DNA of 64,000 bases, taken from Corynebacterium curieae. GTDB taxonomy: Bacteria; Actinomycetota; Actinomycetes; Mycobacteriales; Mycobacteriaceae. This document shows positions 56,280-64,000 of the stretch, in pieces. Location of the stretch: NCBI RefSeq assembly GCF_027570035.1, contig NZ_JAKMUU010000001.1, forward strand, positions 248,001-312,000, in the 5' to 3' direction. Each line of letters opens with the position of its first letter. Position 1 is the stretch's first letter. The translations under genes were made by a program, and so were the position numbers. The notes beneath the pieces are model-generated. The model saw nothing but the letters and a program-made list of their open reading frames with translations, ran no database searches and had not been told where the DNA came from.

Positions 56280-57140
56280 TTACTCGCCCCGTAGCTCCCG
56301 CAAGCGGGCCTGCACGGCATCGTCGTTGGCAGTGCCGGGCTGGGCAGCGTTGTCGGCAGCAGAGCCTGATGCCTTATTGCCCTCAATAGCCTGAGCCTTA
56401 TTGCCTTCCACGGACTTGGAGGAATTCATTTCGCTGCGAATCTGCTCTAAGCGGGAGTGGCCGGCCATCTGAATACCGGCTTGTTGTACCTCAACCATGC
56501 GGTTTTCCACGGAGTTCTCGGCAAGCTCAGCCTGGCCCAGCGCCTTGGAGTAACGACGCTCAATCTTATCGCGTACGGCATCCAGGGACGGCGTATTGCC
56601 ATTAGCGGTCAGCTCGTTCATGGAGTTCAAAGACTCGGAAACCTTTTCCTGCATCTTTGCCTGCTCCAGCTGGGAAAGCAGCTTAGAGCGCTCATTGACC
56701 TTTTCACGCAGCGCGGCATTATTGCGCTGAACCGCATTCTTGGCTTTCTCTGCCTGCTGCAGTGCTTGGTCGTGCAGCTTCTTGGTATCTTCCACGGATT
56801 CTTCTGCGGTAACCAGCTGGGCCGCAAAAGCCTCGGCCGCGTTTTCATACTCGACGGCCTTATTTTCATCACCCTTGGCACGGGCCTGGTCAGCCAATTC
56901 CAGGGCCTGGCGAGCATTGCCTTGCAGCTTTTCTACCTCTGCCAGGCGGCGGTTGAGCTGCATTTCCAGCTGACGCTGGTTACCAATCACGGCGGCCGCC
57001 TGCTGCGACAGCTCCTGGTGCTGGCGCTGAGCGTCCTCAATAGCCTGCTCGATCTGCACCTTTGGATCGGCGTTTTCCTCGATTTTGTTATCGAAGAGCG
57101 CCATCAGGTACTTCCAGCCCTTAACAAATGGGTTCGCCAT
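56280..57140 (-). CDS. pspA: PspA/IM30 family envelope stress protein
   Basis: This 286-residue protein is almost entirely coiled coil (about residues 25-215). It begins [38 protein letters not shown], the membrane-binding amphipathic start of PspA/Rv2744c. The last 50 residues are Ala/Asn-rich and flexible. It is expected to bind and stabilise the inner membrane under stress. As in M. tuberculosis, it lies directly downstream of clgR. The ATG at 57140 was chosen by comparison with the family N-terminus. Confidence 0.9.
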   Translation of the reverse strand: MANPFVKGWKYLMALFDNKIEENADPKVQIEQAIEDAQRQHQELSQQAAAVIGNQRQLEMQLNRRLAEVEKLQGNARQALELADQARAKGDENKAVEYENAAEAFAAQLVTAEESVEDTKKLHDQALQQAEKAKNAVQRNNAALREKVNERSKLLSQLEQAKMQEKVSESLNSMNELTANGNTPSLDAVRDKIERRYSKALGQAELAENSVENRMVEVQQAGIQMAGHSRLEQIRSEMNSSKSVEGNKAQAIEGNKASGSAADNAAQPGTANDDAVQARLRELRGE

Positions 57141-57243
57141 GGTGTGCTTCAACCTTCCTAGGTTAAAAATATGTGCGTATTGTTCTGCTGTTTATACTAG
57201 CGAAGCGCTGTTTCCACCGCTTGCACTCCCCGCAGTCGCGGAC

Positions 57244-57259
57244 GCTTGCCGACGTCCCC
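57244..57259 (-). repeat. Copy of the 16-base intergenic motif
   Basis: GGGGACGTCGGCAAGC on the minus strand is identical to the copy at 23486-23501. It lies 11 bases beyond the hairpin that follows clgR, in the clgR-pspA gap. Confidence 0.6.
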
Positions 57260-57269
57260 ATAACGTACA

Positions 57270-57304
57270 CAGCCGACCTTTCTCGCAAGAGAAAAGGCCG
57301 GCTG
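57270..57304 (-). terminator. Hairpin between clgR and pspA
   Basis: CAGCCG at 57270-57275 pairs with CGGCTG at 57299-57304, and CCTTTCTC pairs with GAGAAAAGG around a GCAA loop. It lies 21 bases past the clgR stop. It may reduce read-through into pspA. Confidence 0.65.
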
Positions 57305-57324
57305 TCGACATAGGCCGCTGTAAC

Positions 57325-57690
57325 TTAAAGCTCTGATGCGGCAGGAGCCGTATGGGCAAGCTCCTCATCCATGGATGGCAGAGCCATGTAGCCGGCGGCT
57401 TCAATCAGCACGTCAGACACCGAGCAATCCAGCGCGTGGCACACAGACGCAAGAAGCTCAGACGAGACTTCCTTGCGGCCGCGTTCGAGCTCCGAAAGGT
57501 AGCCCGGCGAAACGCGGGCCACTCCGGCCAATTCGCGCAGGGTCACTCCTTTGTCCGCGCGGAAGGCGCGCAGCGTCAACCCAAGAGCTTCACGCAAAAG
57601 CGGCTCGGGGGTACGAGCAGTGGTGGGCGTCGCTGCTGCCGCGGCGGCGCCGGTTACCGAGTGTTCGAGGACTGCAGTAGAAGTGTTCAT
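57325..57690 (-). CDS. clgR: Transcriptional regulator ClgR
   Basis: This 121-residue XRE-type regulator activates clp protease and stress genes in actinobacteria. The helix-turn-helix reads [40 protein letters not shown], which is characteristic of ClgR. The Ala/Thr-rich first 30 residues are variable. The start may be ATG 57690 or a TTG at 57702. Gene order cinA-clgR-pspA supports the call. Confidence 0.92.
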   Translation of the reverse strand: MNTSTAVLEHSVTGAAAAAATPTTARTPEPLLREALGLTLRAFRADKGVTLRELAGVARVSPGYLSELERGRKEVSSELLASVCHALDCSVSDVLIEAAGYMALPSMDEELAHTAPAASEL

Positions 57691-57716
57691 CACTATGGTC
57701 AACGCGCCTCGTCTTG

Positions 57717-58214
57717 TTATTGTTCCCGCAGTACCGGATTTTCTTCCAAAGTTGAGCCCAGTAGCCGCAAGGCGGCTACGACCGTAGCTTCCCTGATTTC
57801 GTTTCGCTCTTTGCCCAACCCGGATAGCAACTGCGAAAAAGCAACCCCGTTGGGGGAATAGATTCCGATATAAACGGTGCCCGCCGGCTTGCCTTCTTGC
57901 CGGTCTGGCCCTGCTACTCCTGTAAGGCCTATCCCCCAGTCCGCATCAGTTTCTGCCACTGCGGCACGCGCCATTGCAAGGGCGGTCTCCCCAGAAACAA
58001 CACCGGCAGCTTCGATATCGGCCACAGGTTGGCGCAAAAAGTGCGACTTCACCTCGGTGGCATACGTTATGAGACCACCGCGCAACACAGCCGATGCTCC
58101 AGGGACAGATGCCACAGTGGCGCTGGCCAACCCAGCAGTGAGTGACTCACAGAATGACAATGTCTCCCCGCGCTGGGTGAGCTCGGATACAAGGCTGGTT
58201 GCTGTAGTACTCAT
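57717..58214 (-). CDS. cinA: CinA family nicotinamide-nucleotide amidohydrolase
   Basis: This 165-residue protein is the stand-alone C-terminal CinA (PncC-type) domain, which deamidates NMN to NaMN. Conserved segments are [35 protein letters not shown], and [25 protein letters not shown]. It lies between pgsA and clgR with short gaps, a conserved actinobacterial cluster. Confidence 0.93.
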   Translation of the reverse strand: MSTTATSLVSELTQRGETLSFCESLTAGLASATVASVPGASAVLRGGLITYATEVKSHFLRQPVADIEAAGVVSGETALAMARAAVAETDADWGIGLTGVAGPDRQEGKPAGTVYIGIYSPNGVAFSQLLSGLGKERNEIREATVVAALRLLGSTLEENPVLREQ

Positions 58215-58221
58215 GGTCTAG

Positions 58222-58806
58222 CTAGCTATTCTGCTTTTTGCCATCGATGAGGTACTGCACACCGGTAACCACCGTGACCACTGCTGCCAGGAGCATGACT
58301 AAGAAAGTGGGGATATTCATCCAGTCTGGCAGCGGCCACAGGTACAGCCCTACAGCCACAGATTGCAAAACGGTCTTCAACTTGCCGCCCTTAGAAGCAG
58401 GCACTACCTTTCCGCGGCGCAGCAAAACCATGCGCCAGATTGTAATGCCAAATTCGCGGATGAGAATCACTACGGTAATCCACACCGGCAGCACCCCAAT
58501 GATATTGAGGCATACCAGTGCGGTGGTCATAAGCGCTTTATCCGCAATAGGATCGGCGATTTTGCCGAAGTTAGTGATAAGGCCGCGAGCGCGAGCAATG
58601 TCACCGTCGAGCTTATCCGTCAGCATTAAGGCCGCAAATAAGCCAAAGGCCCACCATTCGTGGTCTGCAATGACCAGCCATGCAAATACCGGAATGAAAA
58701 GAATGCGCAGGCTGGTGAGAATATTTGGCAGGTTCCAATTGGACACCTGCGGATTCACATCCGAGGATTGCGCTGACTGTGTTCCGGGTTGATTCACGTT
58801 ATACAT
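58222..58806 (-). CDS. pgsA: CDP-diacylglycerol-glycerol-3-phosphate 3-phosphatidyltransferase
   Basis: This 194-residue membrane enzyme makes phosphatidylglycerophosphate. The CDP-alcohol phosphotransferase signature with its aspartates is present as DKLDGDIARARGLITNFGKIADPIADK, split over the second helix. A polar, Gln/Ser-rich N-terminus precedes about four to five helices. It is first in the pgsA-cinA-clgR run, 7 bases ahead of cinA. Confidence 0.93.
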   Translation of the reverse strand: MYNVNQPGTQSAQSSDVNPQVSNWNLPNILTSLRILFIPVFAWLVIADHEWWAFGLFAALMLTDKLDGDIARARGLITNFGKIADPIADKALMTTALVCLNIIGVLPVWITVVILIREFGITIWRMVLLRRGKVVPASKGGKLKTVLQSVAVGLYLWPLPDWMNIPTFLVMLLAAVVTVVTGVQYLIDGKKQNS

Positions 58807-58865
58807 ACTACCTGTTAGCGCTAAGGGCCTGCGCTTGGATGCCTCGGCAATTTAAAATGCGAATC

Positions 58866-59153
58866 ATGAAGTATTTTGCAGTTAGCTATGACTACAACCC
58901 CAAAAGCCCAGAGATTGCCAAGGCCCGCCCAGCGCACCGCGAATTTACCGCGCAGCTCTTTGAGGAGGGCACCATCATTGCCACTGGCCCATTGACGGAT
59001 TCCAAGGGAGGAGCGCTTATCATCGTGGGGCTTGGCGACGACGCCGTGGTCGCCGATGCCATTGCCCTCATGGACAATGACCCCTTCTACCAGGCCGGCT
59101 GCATCACCGGCCGTAGCTTCCGCGAATGGAATCCGGTCAACGCCCACTTTTAG
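58866..59153 (+). CDS. YciI-like protein
   Basis: This 95-residue protein of the YciI/dimeric alpha-beta-barrel type begins MKYFAVSYDYNPKSPEIAKARPAHREFTAQLFEEG. It contains ATGPLTDSKGGALIIVG and DNDPFYQAG, the usual YciI core with a conserved His and Asp. Function is uncertain. The ATG at 58866 fits the family N-terminus. Its stop overlaps the stop of the convergent terC by 4 bases. Confidence 0.85.
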   Translation: MKYFAVSYDYNPKSPEIAKARPAHREFTAQLFEEGTIIATGPLTDSKGGALIIVGLGDDAVVADAIALMDNDPFYQAGCITGRSFREWNPVNAHF

Positions 59154-60271
59154 TGCGGCAGCTCTTCCTTGGGTAGGTCTTCGGCCTTGCCCAAGTAGTC
59201 GCCTTTCTTATTGCGGACGATCTTATTTCCTTCTTCGTCCCAATCGAAGTGATTGTGCGATACCGGTACTCCGCCTTGGTTTTCATCGCGCTTGTTTTTG
59301 ATAACCGAGGCGATAACCGTAATAACCAGTACGCCCACAATCACAATGAGTGAGGTGATGGTGGAAAATTCTGGGATGGACTCCACGTTCTCGCCGCCGT
59401 TAACAAATGGCAGGTTATTCTCATGCAGCGCGTGGAACATTAGCTTTAGGCCAATAAAGCCCAAGATAATGCCCAAGCCATAGGGCAGGTACACCAAGCG
59501 ATCCAGCAGACCATCAAGCAGGAAGTACATCTGGCGCAATCCCATCAGAGAGAAGGCATTGGTGGTAAAGACCAAGAACGCTTCTGACGTAATGCCGTAG
59601 ATGGCTGGAATGGAGTCGAAGGCAAACATCACGTCGATGAGACCAATAGACACCAAGGCGATAAACAGCGGGGTGAACGCGAATTTACGCTTGCCCGAGG
59701 AATCTTCCACGCGGTGAGTAAGCCTATCGCCGTGGTAGCGCGGGGTGACGTGGACTACCTTGCGGATTAGCTTGATGATGCCCATGTCATTGGGATCGGT
59801 TTCGGGGGCGTCCCGAATCTCATCAACGACGAGCTTGATAGCCGTGTAGATGAGGAATATCGCGAAAAGGTAGAAGATATCGGACCACGCCGCGATGACC
59901 GCAGCACCCAAAAGGATGAACACTAGGCGGCATGCTAGAGCGATGACGATGCCGATGAGCAATACCTTTTGTTGGTACTTGCGCGGGATTTTGAAGGCGC
60001 CCATGATGAGCGCAAAGACAAAGAGGTTATCTACGGATAGCGCTTTTTCTGTTACGTAACCCGTGAGGTATTGGATGCCGTGTTCGTGGTCCCAAATGGC
60101 CCACACGCCGGCACCAAAAAGTAGAGCGATGCCGACGTAGAACAGCGTCCAGAACCCTGATTCTTTTAGCGTGGGTTCGTGCGGGGTGCGCACGTGGGAG
60201 AAGAAATCAAAAACAAAAAATCCAAGAATGGCGACGATGGAAATCGCCCAGATCCACAATGGCACATGCAT
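59150..60271 (-). CDS. terC: TerC/Alx family membrane protein, probable manganese exporter
   Basis: This 373-residue protein has about nine helices and the TerC signature LTGYVTEKALSVDNLFVFALIMGAF and VMFAFDSIPAIYGIT, whose acidic residues are thought to bind metal. A hydrophilic loop (residues 180-210) and a charged C-terminus are normal. The gene is preceded by a yybP-ykoY manganese riboswitch that appears to control access to its GGAGGG ribosome binding site 8 bases from the ATG. That fits the role of TerC/Alx proteins in exporting Mn2+. Confidence 0.93.
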   Translation of the reverse strand: MHVPLWIWAISIVAILGFFVFDFFSHVRTPHEPTLKESGFWTLFYVGIALLFGAGVWAIWDHEHGIQYLTGYVTEKALSVDNLFVFALIMGAFKIPRKYQQKVLLIGIVIALACRLVFILLGAAVIAAWSDIFYLFAIFLIYTAIKLVVDEIRDAPETDPNDMGIIKLIRKVVHVTPRYHGDRLTHRVEDSSGKRKFAFTPLFIALVSIGLIDVMFAFDSIPAIYGITSEAFLVFTTNAFSLMGLRQMYFLLDGLLDRLVYLPYGLGIILGFIGLKLMFHALHENNLPFVNGGENVESIPEFSTITSLIVIVGVLVITVIASVIKNKRDENQGGVPVSHNHFDWDEEGNKIVRNKKGDYLGKAEDLPKEELPH

Positions 60272-60281
60272 TGGTACATCC

Positions 60282-60415
60282 CTCCGGTCGAAGATACAAC
60301 AAAGTGACCGGAGGTCTCCCCCGCTCAGCTGCTGGAATGTAGCCGGGCCGACACGACCGGGAGCGTAACGCTTCCGTGCTGACGATCAATGCCGAAGGAT
60401 GGGGTACTCCCCTCC
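60282..60415 (-). ncRNA. yybP-ykoY manganese riboswitch controlling terC
   Basis: Read on the minus strand, the leader starts GGAGG (60415-60411) followed by GGAGTACCCC, and ends the aptamer with GGGGGAGACCTCC (P1 3' strand at 60314-60310). The GGGGAGTA and GAGACC blocks and the GTCAGCACG/CGTGTCGGC middle arm match yybP-ykoY class RNAs. Directly after, CTCCGGTC (60313-60306) can pair perfectly with GACCGGAG (60289-60282), which contains the terC Shine-Dalgarno. P1 and this hairpin share bases 60310-60313, so they exclude each other. Metal binding should therefore open the ribosome site. Confidence 0.85.
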
Positions 60416-60440
60416 AAGACGCGTCCAACTCTACACGATC

Positions 60441-63400
60441 TTAAAAGGCACCTGCCGAAGGGTTATACGTTGCCTGGACGGTTCGCGTGTCGCCGGCACC
60501 GCCCTGCGGGGAAGAATCGGAACTTGCAGAAGAGTCGGCGTCGGAAGTAGCGGCGGCTTCATCCTGCTCCTGCTGTTGCATCTCCTCCTGAATTTCCTTT
60601 GGCGCCTCGGCAGGATCAGCGCCCTTGATCATCCAAATGATCGTATCCAGCTCTTCTGGCTTTACCAGTACCTCACGGGCCTTGGAGCCTTCTGATGGGC
60701 CGACGACACCGCGGGATTCCATGAGGTCCATGAGGCGACCGGCCTTGGCAAAGCCAATACGGAGCTTGCGCTGGAGCATAGAAGTCGAGCCCAGCTGAGC
60801 GGTGACAACTAGCTCAACCGCCTCGAGGAGATCGTCCATATCCTTGCCGATTTCCTCGTCAATTTCCTTCTTGGCCTCAGTCTGCTTTTCCTCGGTCACG
60901 CCCTCGGTATAGTTTGGTGCAGCCTGCAACTTGGCGGCATCGACGACAGCCATAACCTCGTCATCGGAGACAAAGGCGCCTTGCATTCGCACTGGACGCT
61001 TGCCCTGCGGAATAAAGAGACCATCACCCATACCGATGAGCTTTTCAGCGCCACCTTGGTCCAAGATAACGCGCGAGTCGGTCAACGAGGACGTAGCGAA
61101 GGCAAGGCGGGATGGAACGTTGGTCTTGATCAAACCGGTCACAACGTCGACCGACGGACGCTGGGTCGCCAGAACGAGGTGAATACCAGCCGCACGCGCC
61201 TTTTGGGTAATGCGGACGATGGAGTCCTCAATTTCCTTCGGTGCGGTCATCATCAGGTCCGCCAGCTCGTCGACGACGCACACGATGTACGGGTACGGGC
61301 GAACCTCACGCTCGGAGCCTGCCGGCGCCTGGTATTCGCCAGAGACGACCTTGCGGTTATAGTCCTCAATCTTGCGTACGCGAGCAGCCTTCATATCCAT
61401 GTAGCGCTGCTCCATCTCCTCCACCAGCCACTGCAGGGCTGCTGCCGCCTTCTTGGGCTGGGTGATGATAGGCGTAATCAGATGTGGAATGCCCTCGTAC
61501 GGGGTAAGCTCCACCATCTTCGGGTCCACCAGGATAAGACGTACTTGCTCTGGGGTGGCTCGGGTGAGCAGCGAGACCAACATGGAGTTCACAAAAGCGG
61601 ACTTACCGGAACCGGTGGCACCTGCAACCAGCAAGTGCGGCATCTTCTGTACCGAAAAAGAGGTGTATTCGCCCTCAATGTCCTTGCCCAAGCCAATAAG
61701 CATGGGATCCGGGGAACTGGTCATGCTCGGTGCGTCAAGCACCTCACGCAGGTGAACCATCTCGCGGTCTGGGTTGGGTACCTCAATACCTACTGCGGAC
61801 TTGCCTGGAATCGGCGTCAACAAGCGGAGGTTATCCGTTGCGACAGCATAGGCAAGGTTCGACTGCAGGTTCGTAATCTTGGATACCTTAACGCCAGGCC
61901 CCAACTCGATTTCGTAACGGGTGACCGTGGGACCGCGGCTAAAGCCGGTTACCTGGGCATCTACCTTGAACTCTTCAAAGACATCAGTAATGGCCTCGAT
62001 AATGCGGTCATTAATCTCGGTGCGCTCCTTGGCAGGAGTACCCGGGGTAAGCAGGTCAGTTGTGGGAACCGCGTAGTTCTCATTACCGAACTGGGCAGCA
62101 GGAGCGGGAGCCGCGGACGACTCCGAAGCCGCGGCTGAATCGCCCGCTGACTCGGCAGCATCCACCTGTGCGCCGGTCGTGGCGTCACGCCCAGAGCGCT
62201 CACGGAAGAGTTGGCGCGCCTTTTCGTGGGCAGACGAGACCGCATCAACACCACTTTCTACTGCGGAACCTGCAGCACCGGCTGCCGCTGCACCTGCCGC
62301 ACCTGCGGCTCCTACGGAGGCAGATTTCGCTGCGCCACTTGCTGCACCCGCAACACCAGCAGCGCCGGCTGCAGCACCAGCGGCCGAGCCCATTATGGAG
62401 CCGCTGGCGGTGTCTGCTGCAGTATTCGAGTGAGCAGCGCCAGCGCTAGAGCGGCGGGTAGTGCCCAAAACTCGGGTCGGCTCTGGTTCCGCAGCAGATG
62501 GTTGAGCCGGAGCAGAAGCGGCGTCATTTACCACGGGAATCTCATCGGTATCGCCGATGTCGCGAGCGCTGGAGTCCTCGGCGACAGAGGAAACAGCCTG
62601 ATACCCACCACGGGTGGGTGCGTTAAATGCTCGAGTTGCATTCTCTTGTTCGTCCCCGGCTGGGGACTCCACTGGATAGGAGGAACCGCGAGGAACGGGA
62701 TCTTCATTGCGGCGTCGGAAAGCGCTGCGGCTCCCACCCCCATCCCGGCCGGAAGAGCGACGCTTGGTAGCAGGACGAGCCGGGCGCTCGCTACGCTCGC
62801 GTCCTTCCGCAATATCATCAATATCGCCGGTGACGTGGCCGTAGAGGTCATCGTCTCCGTCCTCATAATAATCCTCATCAGAACCACCAAACCGGGAGAA
62901 GGCAGCACTGATGGCCCCAGCTACTAGCTCATAGGCCTCGCGGATAGTAATACCCGTAACTAGCAAAGCGCCATAGATGATGACTAGGAAAAGCAGCGGT
63001 ACCGCAACGAAGGAAGTAAAAGCCGTTTCCAAAAGACCGCCGATGGCGTAGCCGATGACGCCACCTGCACCACCGGCACTATCCGGAGTAAAGCCCAACT
63101 CCGGAGTTCCGGCAAAAATGTGAATCAGGCTGAGCATTGCTAGGACAATGATGCTGGTTCCACCTACGATGCGTGGTTTAAAGTGCCCCGCTGGCCCAGA
63201 AATATCCATCATCAGGGCGATCGCTAGAGCTACCAGCGCCACGGGGAGCACCCAGGCGCCGGCACCAATGACGTAGCGAACAAGATTGCCCACCCAAGCG
63301 CCTACCTGACCGGCAACGCCAAACCATACAGTTGCTGCAAGCACAATGGAAATGCCAATAAGTACGAGAGCAACCGCGTCAGGGTTTTTCACCTGGATTC

Positions 63401-63830
63401 CACGCGATTCTGACTCGCCGACTGCCATGTCAGCAACGTCCCCTTCCGCAGCTACATCGCGAGCGCGAGTAACCTTGTTCTTTTTCTTCTTCTCCCCGCG
63501 TGCAGAAATTTCTTCCGGCTCCCTCGTCATCTCGTACTGCTCAGTGTCATTTGCATCTTCGCTCGGCTTGAGGCCAGCAACACCATGGCTTACGTCGCGA
63601 GCCATGTTGCCCATGCCGCGGGCCGTGGCACCAAATGCGGCCCCCAAGCCCTTGCCGACGGCCCGGAACGCACTGCCCGTACGCTCCTGCGAGGTCGCCG
63701 CAGCGCGCCGATGCGAGGACGTCATAGCCAAGGTTTCCGGCATGCCAGCACCAGACTGGCTACGGCCGGATGGCCGTGAACGGTTCGACTTTCGGCGCGT
63801 ACCGCGCGAAGAGGCATTTTTGACAGACAT
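60441..63830 (-). CDS. ftsK: DNA translocase FtsK
   Basis: This 1129-residue protein moves DNA through the closing septum and activates XerCD recombination at dif. A basic N-terminus leads into four or five membrane helices (about residues 155-310). A long Ala/Ser/Glu-rich linker follows (about 320-610, with stretches such as [20 protein letters not shown]). The motor has Walker A in [17 protein letters not shown] and Walker B in [16 protein letters not shown]. The gamma winged helix reads [30 protein letters not shown]. The C-terminus ends with a short acidic and Gln-rich tail. Confidence 0.97.
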   Translation of the reverse strand: MSVKNASSRGTRRKSNRSRPSGRSQSGAGMPETLAMTSSHRRAAATSQERTGSAFRAVGKGLGAAFGATARGMGNMARDVSHGVAGLKPSEDANDTEQYEMTREPEEISARGEKKKKNKVTRARDVAAEGDVADMAVGESESRGIQVKNPDAVALVLIGISIVLAATVWFGVAGQVGAWVGNLVRYVIGAGAWVLPVALVALAIALMMDISGPAGHFKPRIVGGTSIIVLAMLSLIHIFAGTPELGFTPDSAGGAGGVIGYAIGGLLETAFTSFVAVPLLFLVIIYGALLVTGITIREAYELVAGAISAAFSRFGGSDEDYYEDGDDDLYGHVTGDIDDIAEGRERSERPARPATKRRSSGRDGGGSRSAFRRRNEDPVPRGSSYPVESPAGDEQENATRAFNAPTRGGYQAVSSVAEDSSARDIGDTDEIPVVNDAASAPAQPSAAEPEPTRVLGTTRRSSAGAAHSNTAADTASGSIMGSAAGAAAGAAGVAGAASGAAKSASVGAAGAAGAAAAGAAGSAVESGVDAVSSAHEKARQLFRERSGRDATTGAQVDAAESAGDSAAASESSAAPAPAAQFGNENYAVPTTDLLTPGTPAKERTEINDRIIEAITDVFEEFKVDAQVTGFSRGPTVTRYEIELGPGVKVSKITNLQSNLAYAVATDNLRLLTPIPGKSAVGIEVPNPDREMVHLREVLDAPSMTSSPDPMLIGLGKDIEGEYTSFSVQKMPHLLVAGATGSGKSAFVNSMLVSLLTRATPEQVRLILVDPKMVELTPYEGIPHLITPIITQPKKAAAALQWLVEEMEQRYMDMKAARVRKIEDYNRKVVSGEYQAPAGSEREVRPYPYIVCVVDELADLMMTAPKEIEDSIVRITQKARAAGIHLVLATQRPSVDVVTGLIKTNVPSRLAFATSSLTDSRVILDQGGAEKLIGMGDGLFIPQGKRPVRMQGAFVSDDEVMAVVDAAKLQAAPNYTEGVTEEKQTEAKKEIDEEIGKDMDDLLEAVELVVTAQLGSTSMLQRKLRIGFAKAGRLMDLMESRGVVGPSEGSKAREVLVKPEELDTIIWMIKGADPAEAPKEIQEEMQQQEQDEAAATSDADSSASSDSSPQGGAGDTRTVQATYNPSAGAF

Positions 63831-63955
63831 GCCTCTACTTTAACCCGGCAACCTCACAATTCACATTAACCACACGCGTTGCGCGATGCGTCTGGAGATG
63901 CTTTCCAACGGCAATCCTTCCCGGTGGGGCCGATAATCGGCAGCCAACGCATAAA

Positions 63956-63973
63956 TCAACCCTAAAGGGTTGA
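63956..63973. terminator. Hairpin upstream of ftsK
   Basis: TCAACCC at 63956-63962 pairs perfectly with GGGTTGA at 63967-63973 around TAAA, followed by CTTTGTTATT on the plus strand. It probably ends a gene lying to the right of the window. The rest of 63831-64000 shows no gene. Confidence 0.5.
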
Positions 63974-64000
63974 CTTTGTTATTGCTGCTACATCTCCCTC

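Noticed and set aside
62179-62927. Cys/Gly-rich plus-strand frames opposite the ftsK linker
   Set aside because: They are antisense readings of the Ala/Ser-rich linker of ftsK. The cysteines come from complements of alanine codons, so this is not a peptide system.

Overview
The window is a chromosomal core segment of a Corynebacterium (Actinobacteria, high GC). The evidence is the gene order suhB-ppgK-sigA, dtd, sigB-dtxR-galE, ahpDC/oxyR, hrpA-nrdR-divS/lexA-sugR-ptsI-fruK-fruA-ptsH, uraA-hflX, dapF-miaA, miaB-recX-recA, bioYMN, pspA-clgR-cinA-pgsA, terC and ftsK. This follows the arrangement I remember from Corynebacterium glutamicum and, in part, Mycobacterium tuberculosis. DtxR keeps all visible metal ligands, and OxyR keeps Cys206 and Cys215. 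I do not assign a species.

Layout. 1-3.7 kb: DUF4193 protein (partial), inositol monophosphatase, polyphosphate glucokinase and the primary sigma factor SigA with a long lysine-rich repeat tail. 3.7-6.5 kb: a probable gene remnant and a PTS-dependent dihydroxyacetone kinase operon (dhaKLM). 6.6-11.2 kb: an SF2 helicase coupled to a DUF3039 protein, a DUF3099 membrane protein, a methyltransferase and D-aminoacyl-tRNA deacylase. 11.3-15.4 kb: a serine uptake and deamination module (transporter, L-serine ammonia-lyase, PAS-HTH regulator). 15.5-18.5 kb: sigB, dtxR, galE. 18.5-26.9 kb: DUF4192, PAC2 protein, Ski2-like helicase, and the AhpC/AhpD peroxidase system divergent from oxyR. 26.9-32.8 kb: hrpA, nrdR and the SOS pair divS/lexA. 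33.1-39.3 kb: the PTS cluster (DeoR regulator, EI, 1-phosphofructokinase, fructose EII, HPr). 39.3-47.1 kb: HNH protein, uracil permease, HflX, two unknown proteins, dapF, miaA and a conserved partner. 47.2-54.2 kb: DUF349, GNAT, a membrane protein, miaB, recX, recA, DUF3046. 54.3-64 kb: biotin ECF transporter, pspA/clgR, cinA, pgsA, a YciI-like protein, terC and ftsK.

The genes interlock in several ways. EI and HPr encoded at 33.9-39.2 kb should feed phosphate to both the fructose EII and DhaM. LexA boxes lie at divS/lexA and upstream of recA. OxyR sits opposite the peroxidase genes it is expected to control. sigB carries a match to an ECF (SigH-type) promoter.

The most notable non-coding signal is a manganese (yybP-ykoY type) riboswitch ahead of terC. 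The 3' strand of its P1 helix overlaps an anti-Shine-Dalgarno helix. Other signals are a recurring 16-base intergenic motif, two intergenic pairs of DnaA-box-like sites, long spaced operator-like repeats ahead of the serine and sugar regulons, and a perfect 24-bp triplication inside sigA. I saw no tRNA, rRNA, CRISPR array, insertion sequence or prophage. All positions of short motifs were read by eye.
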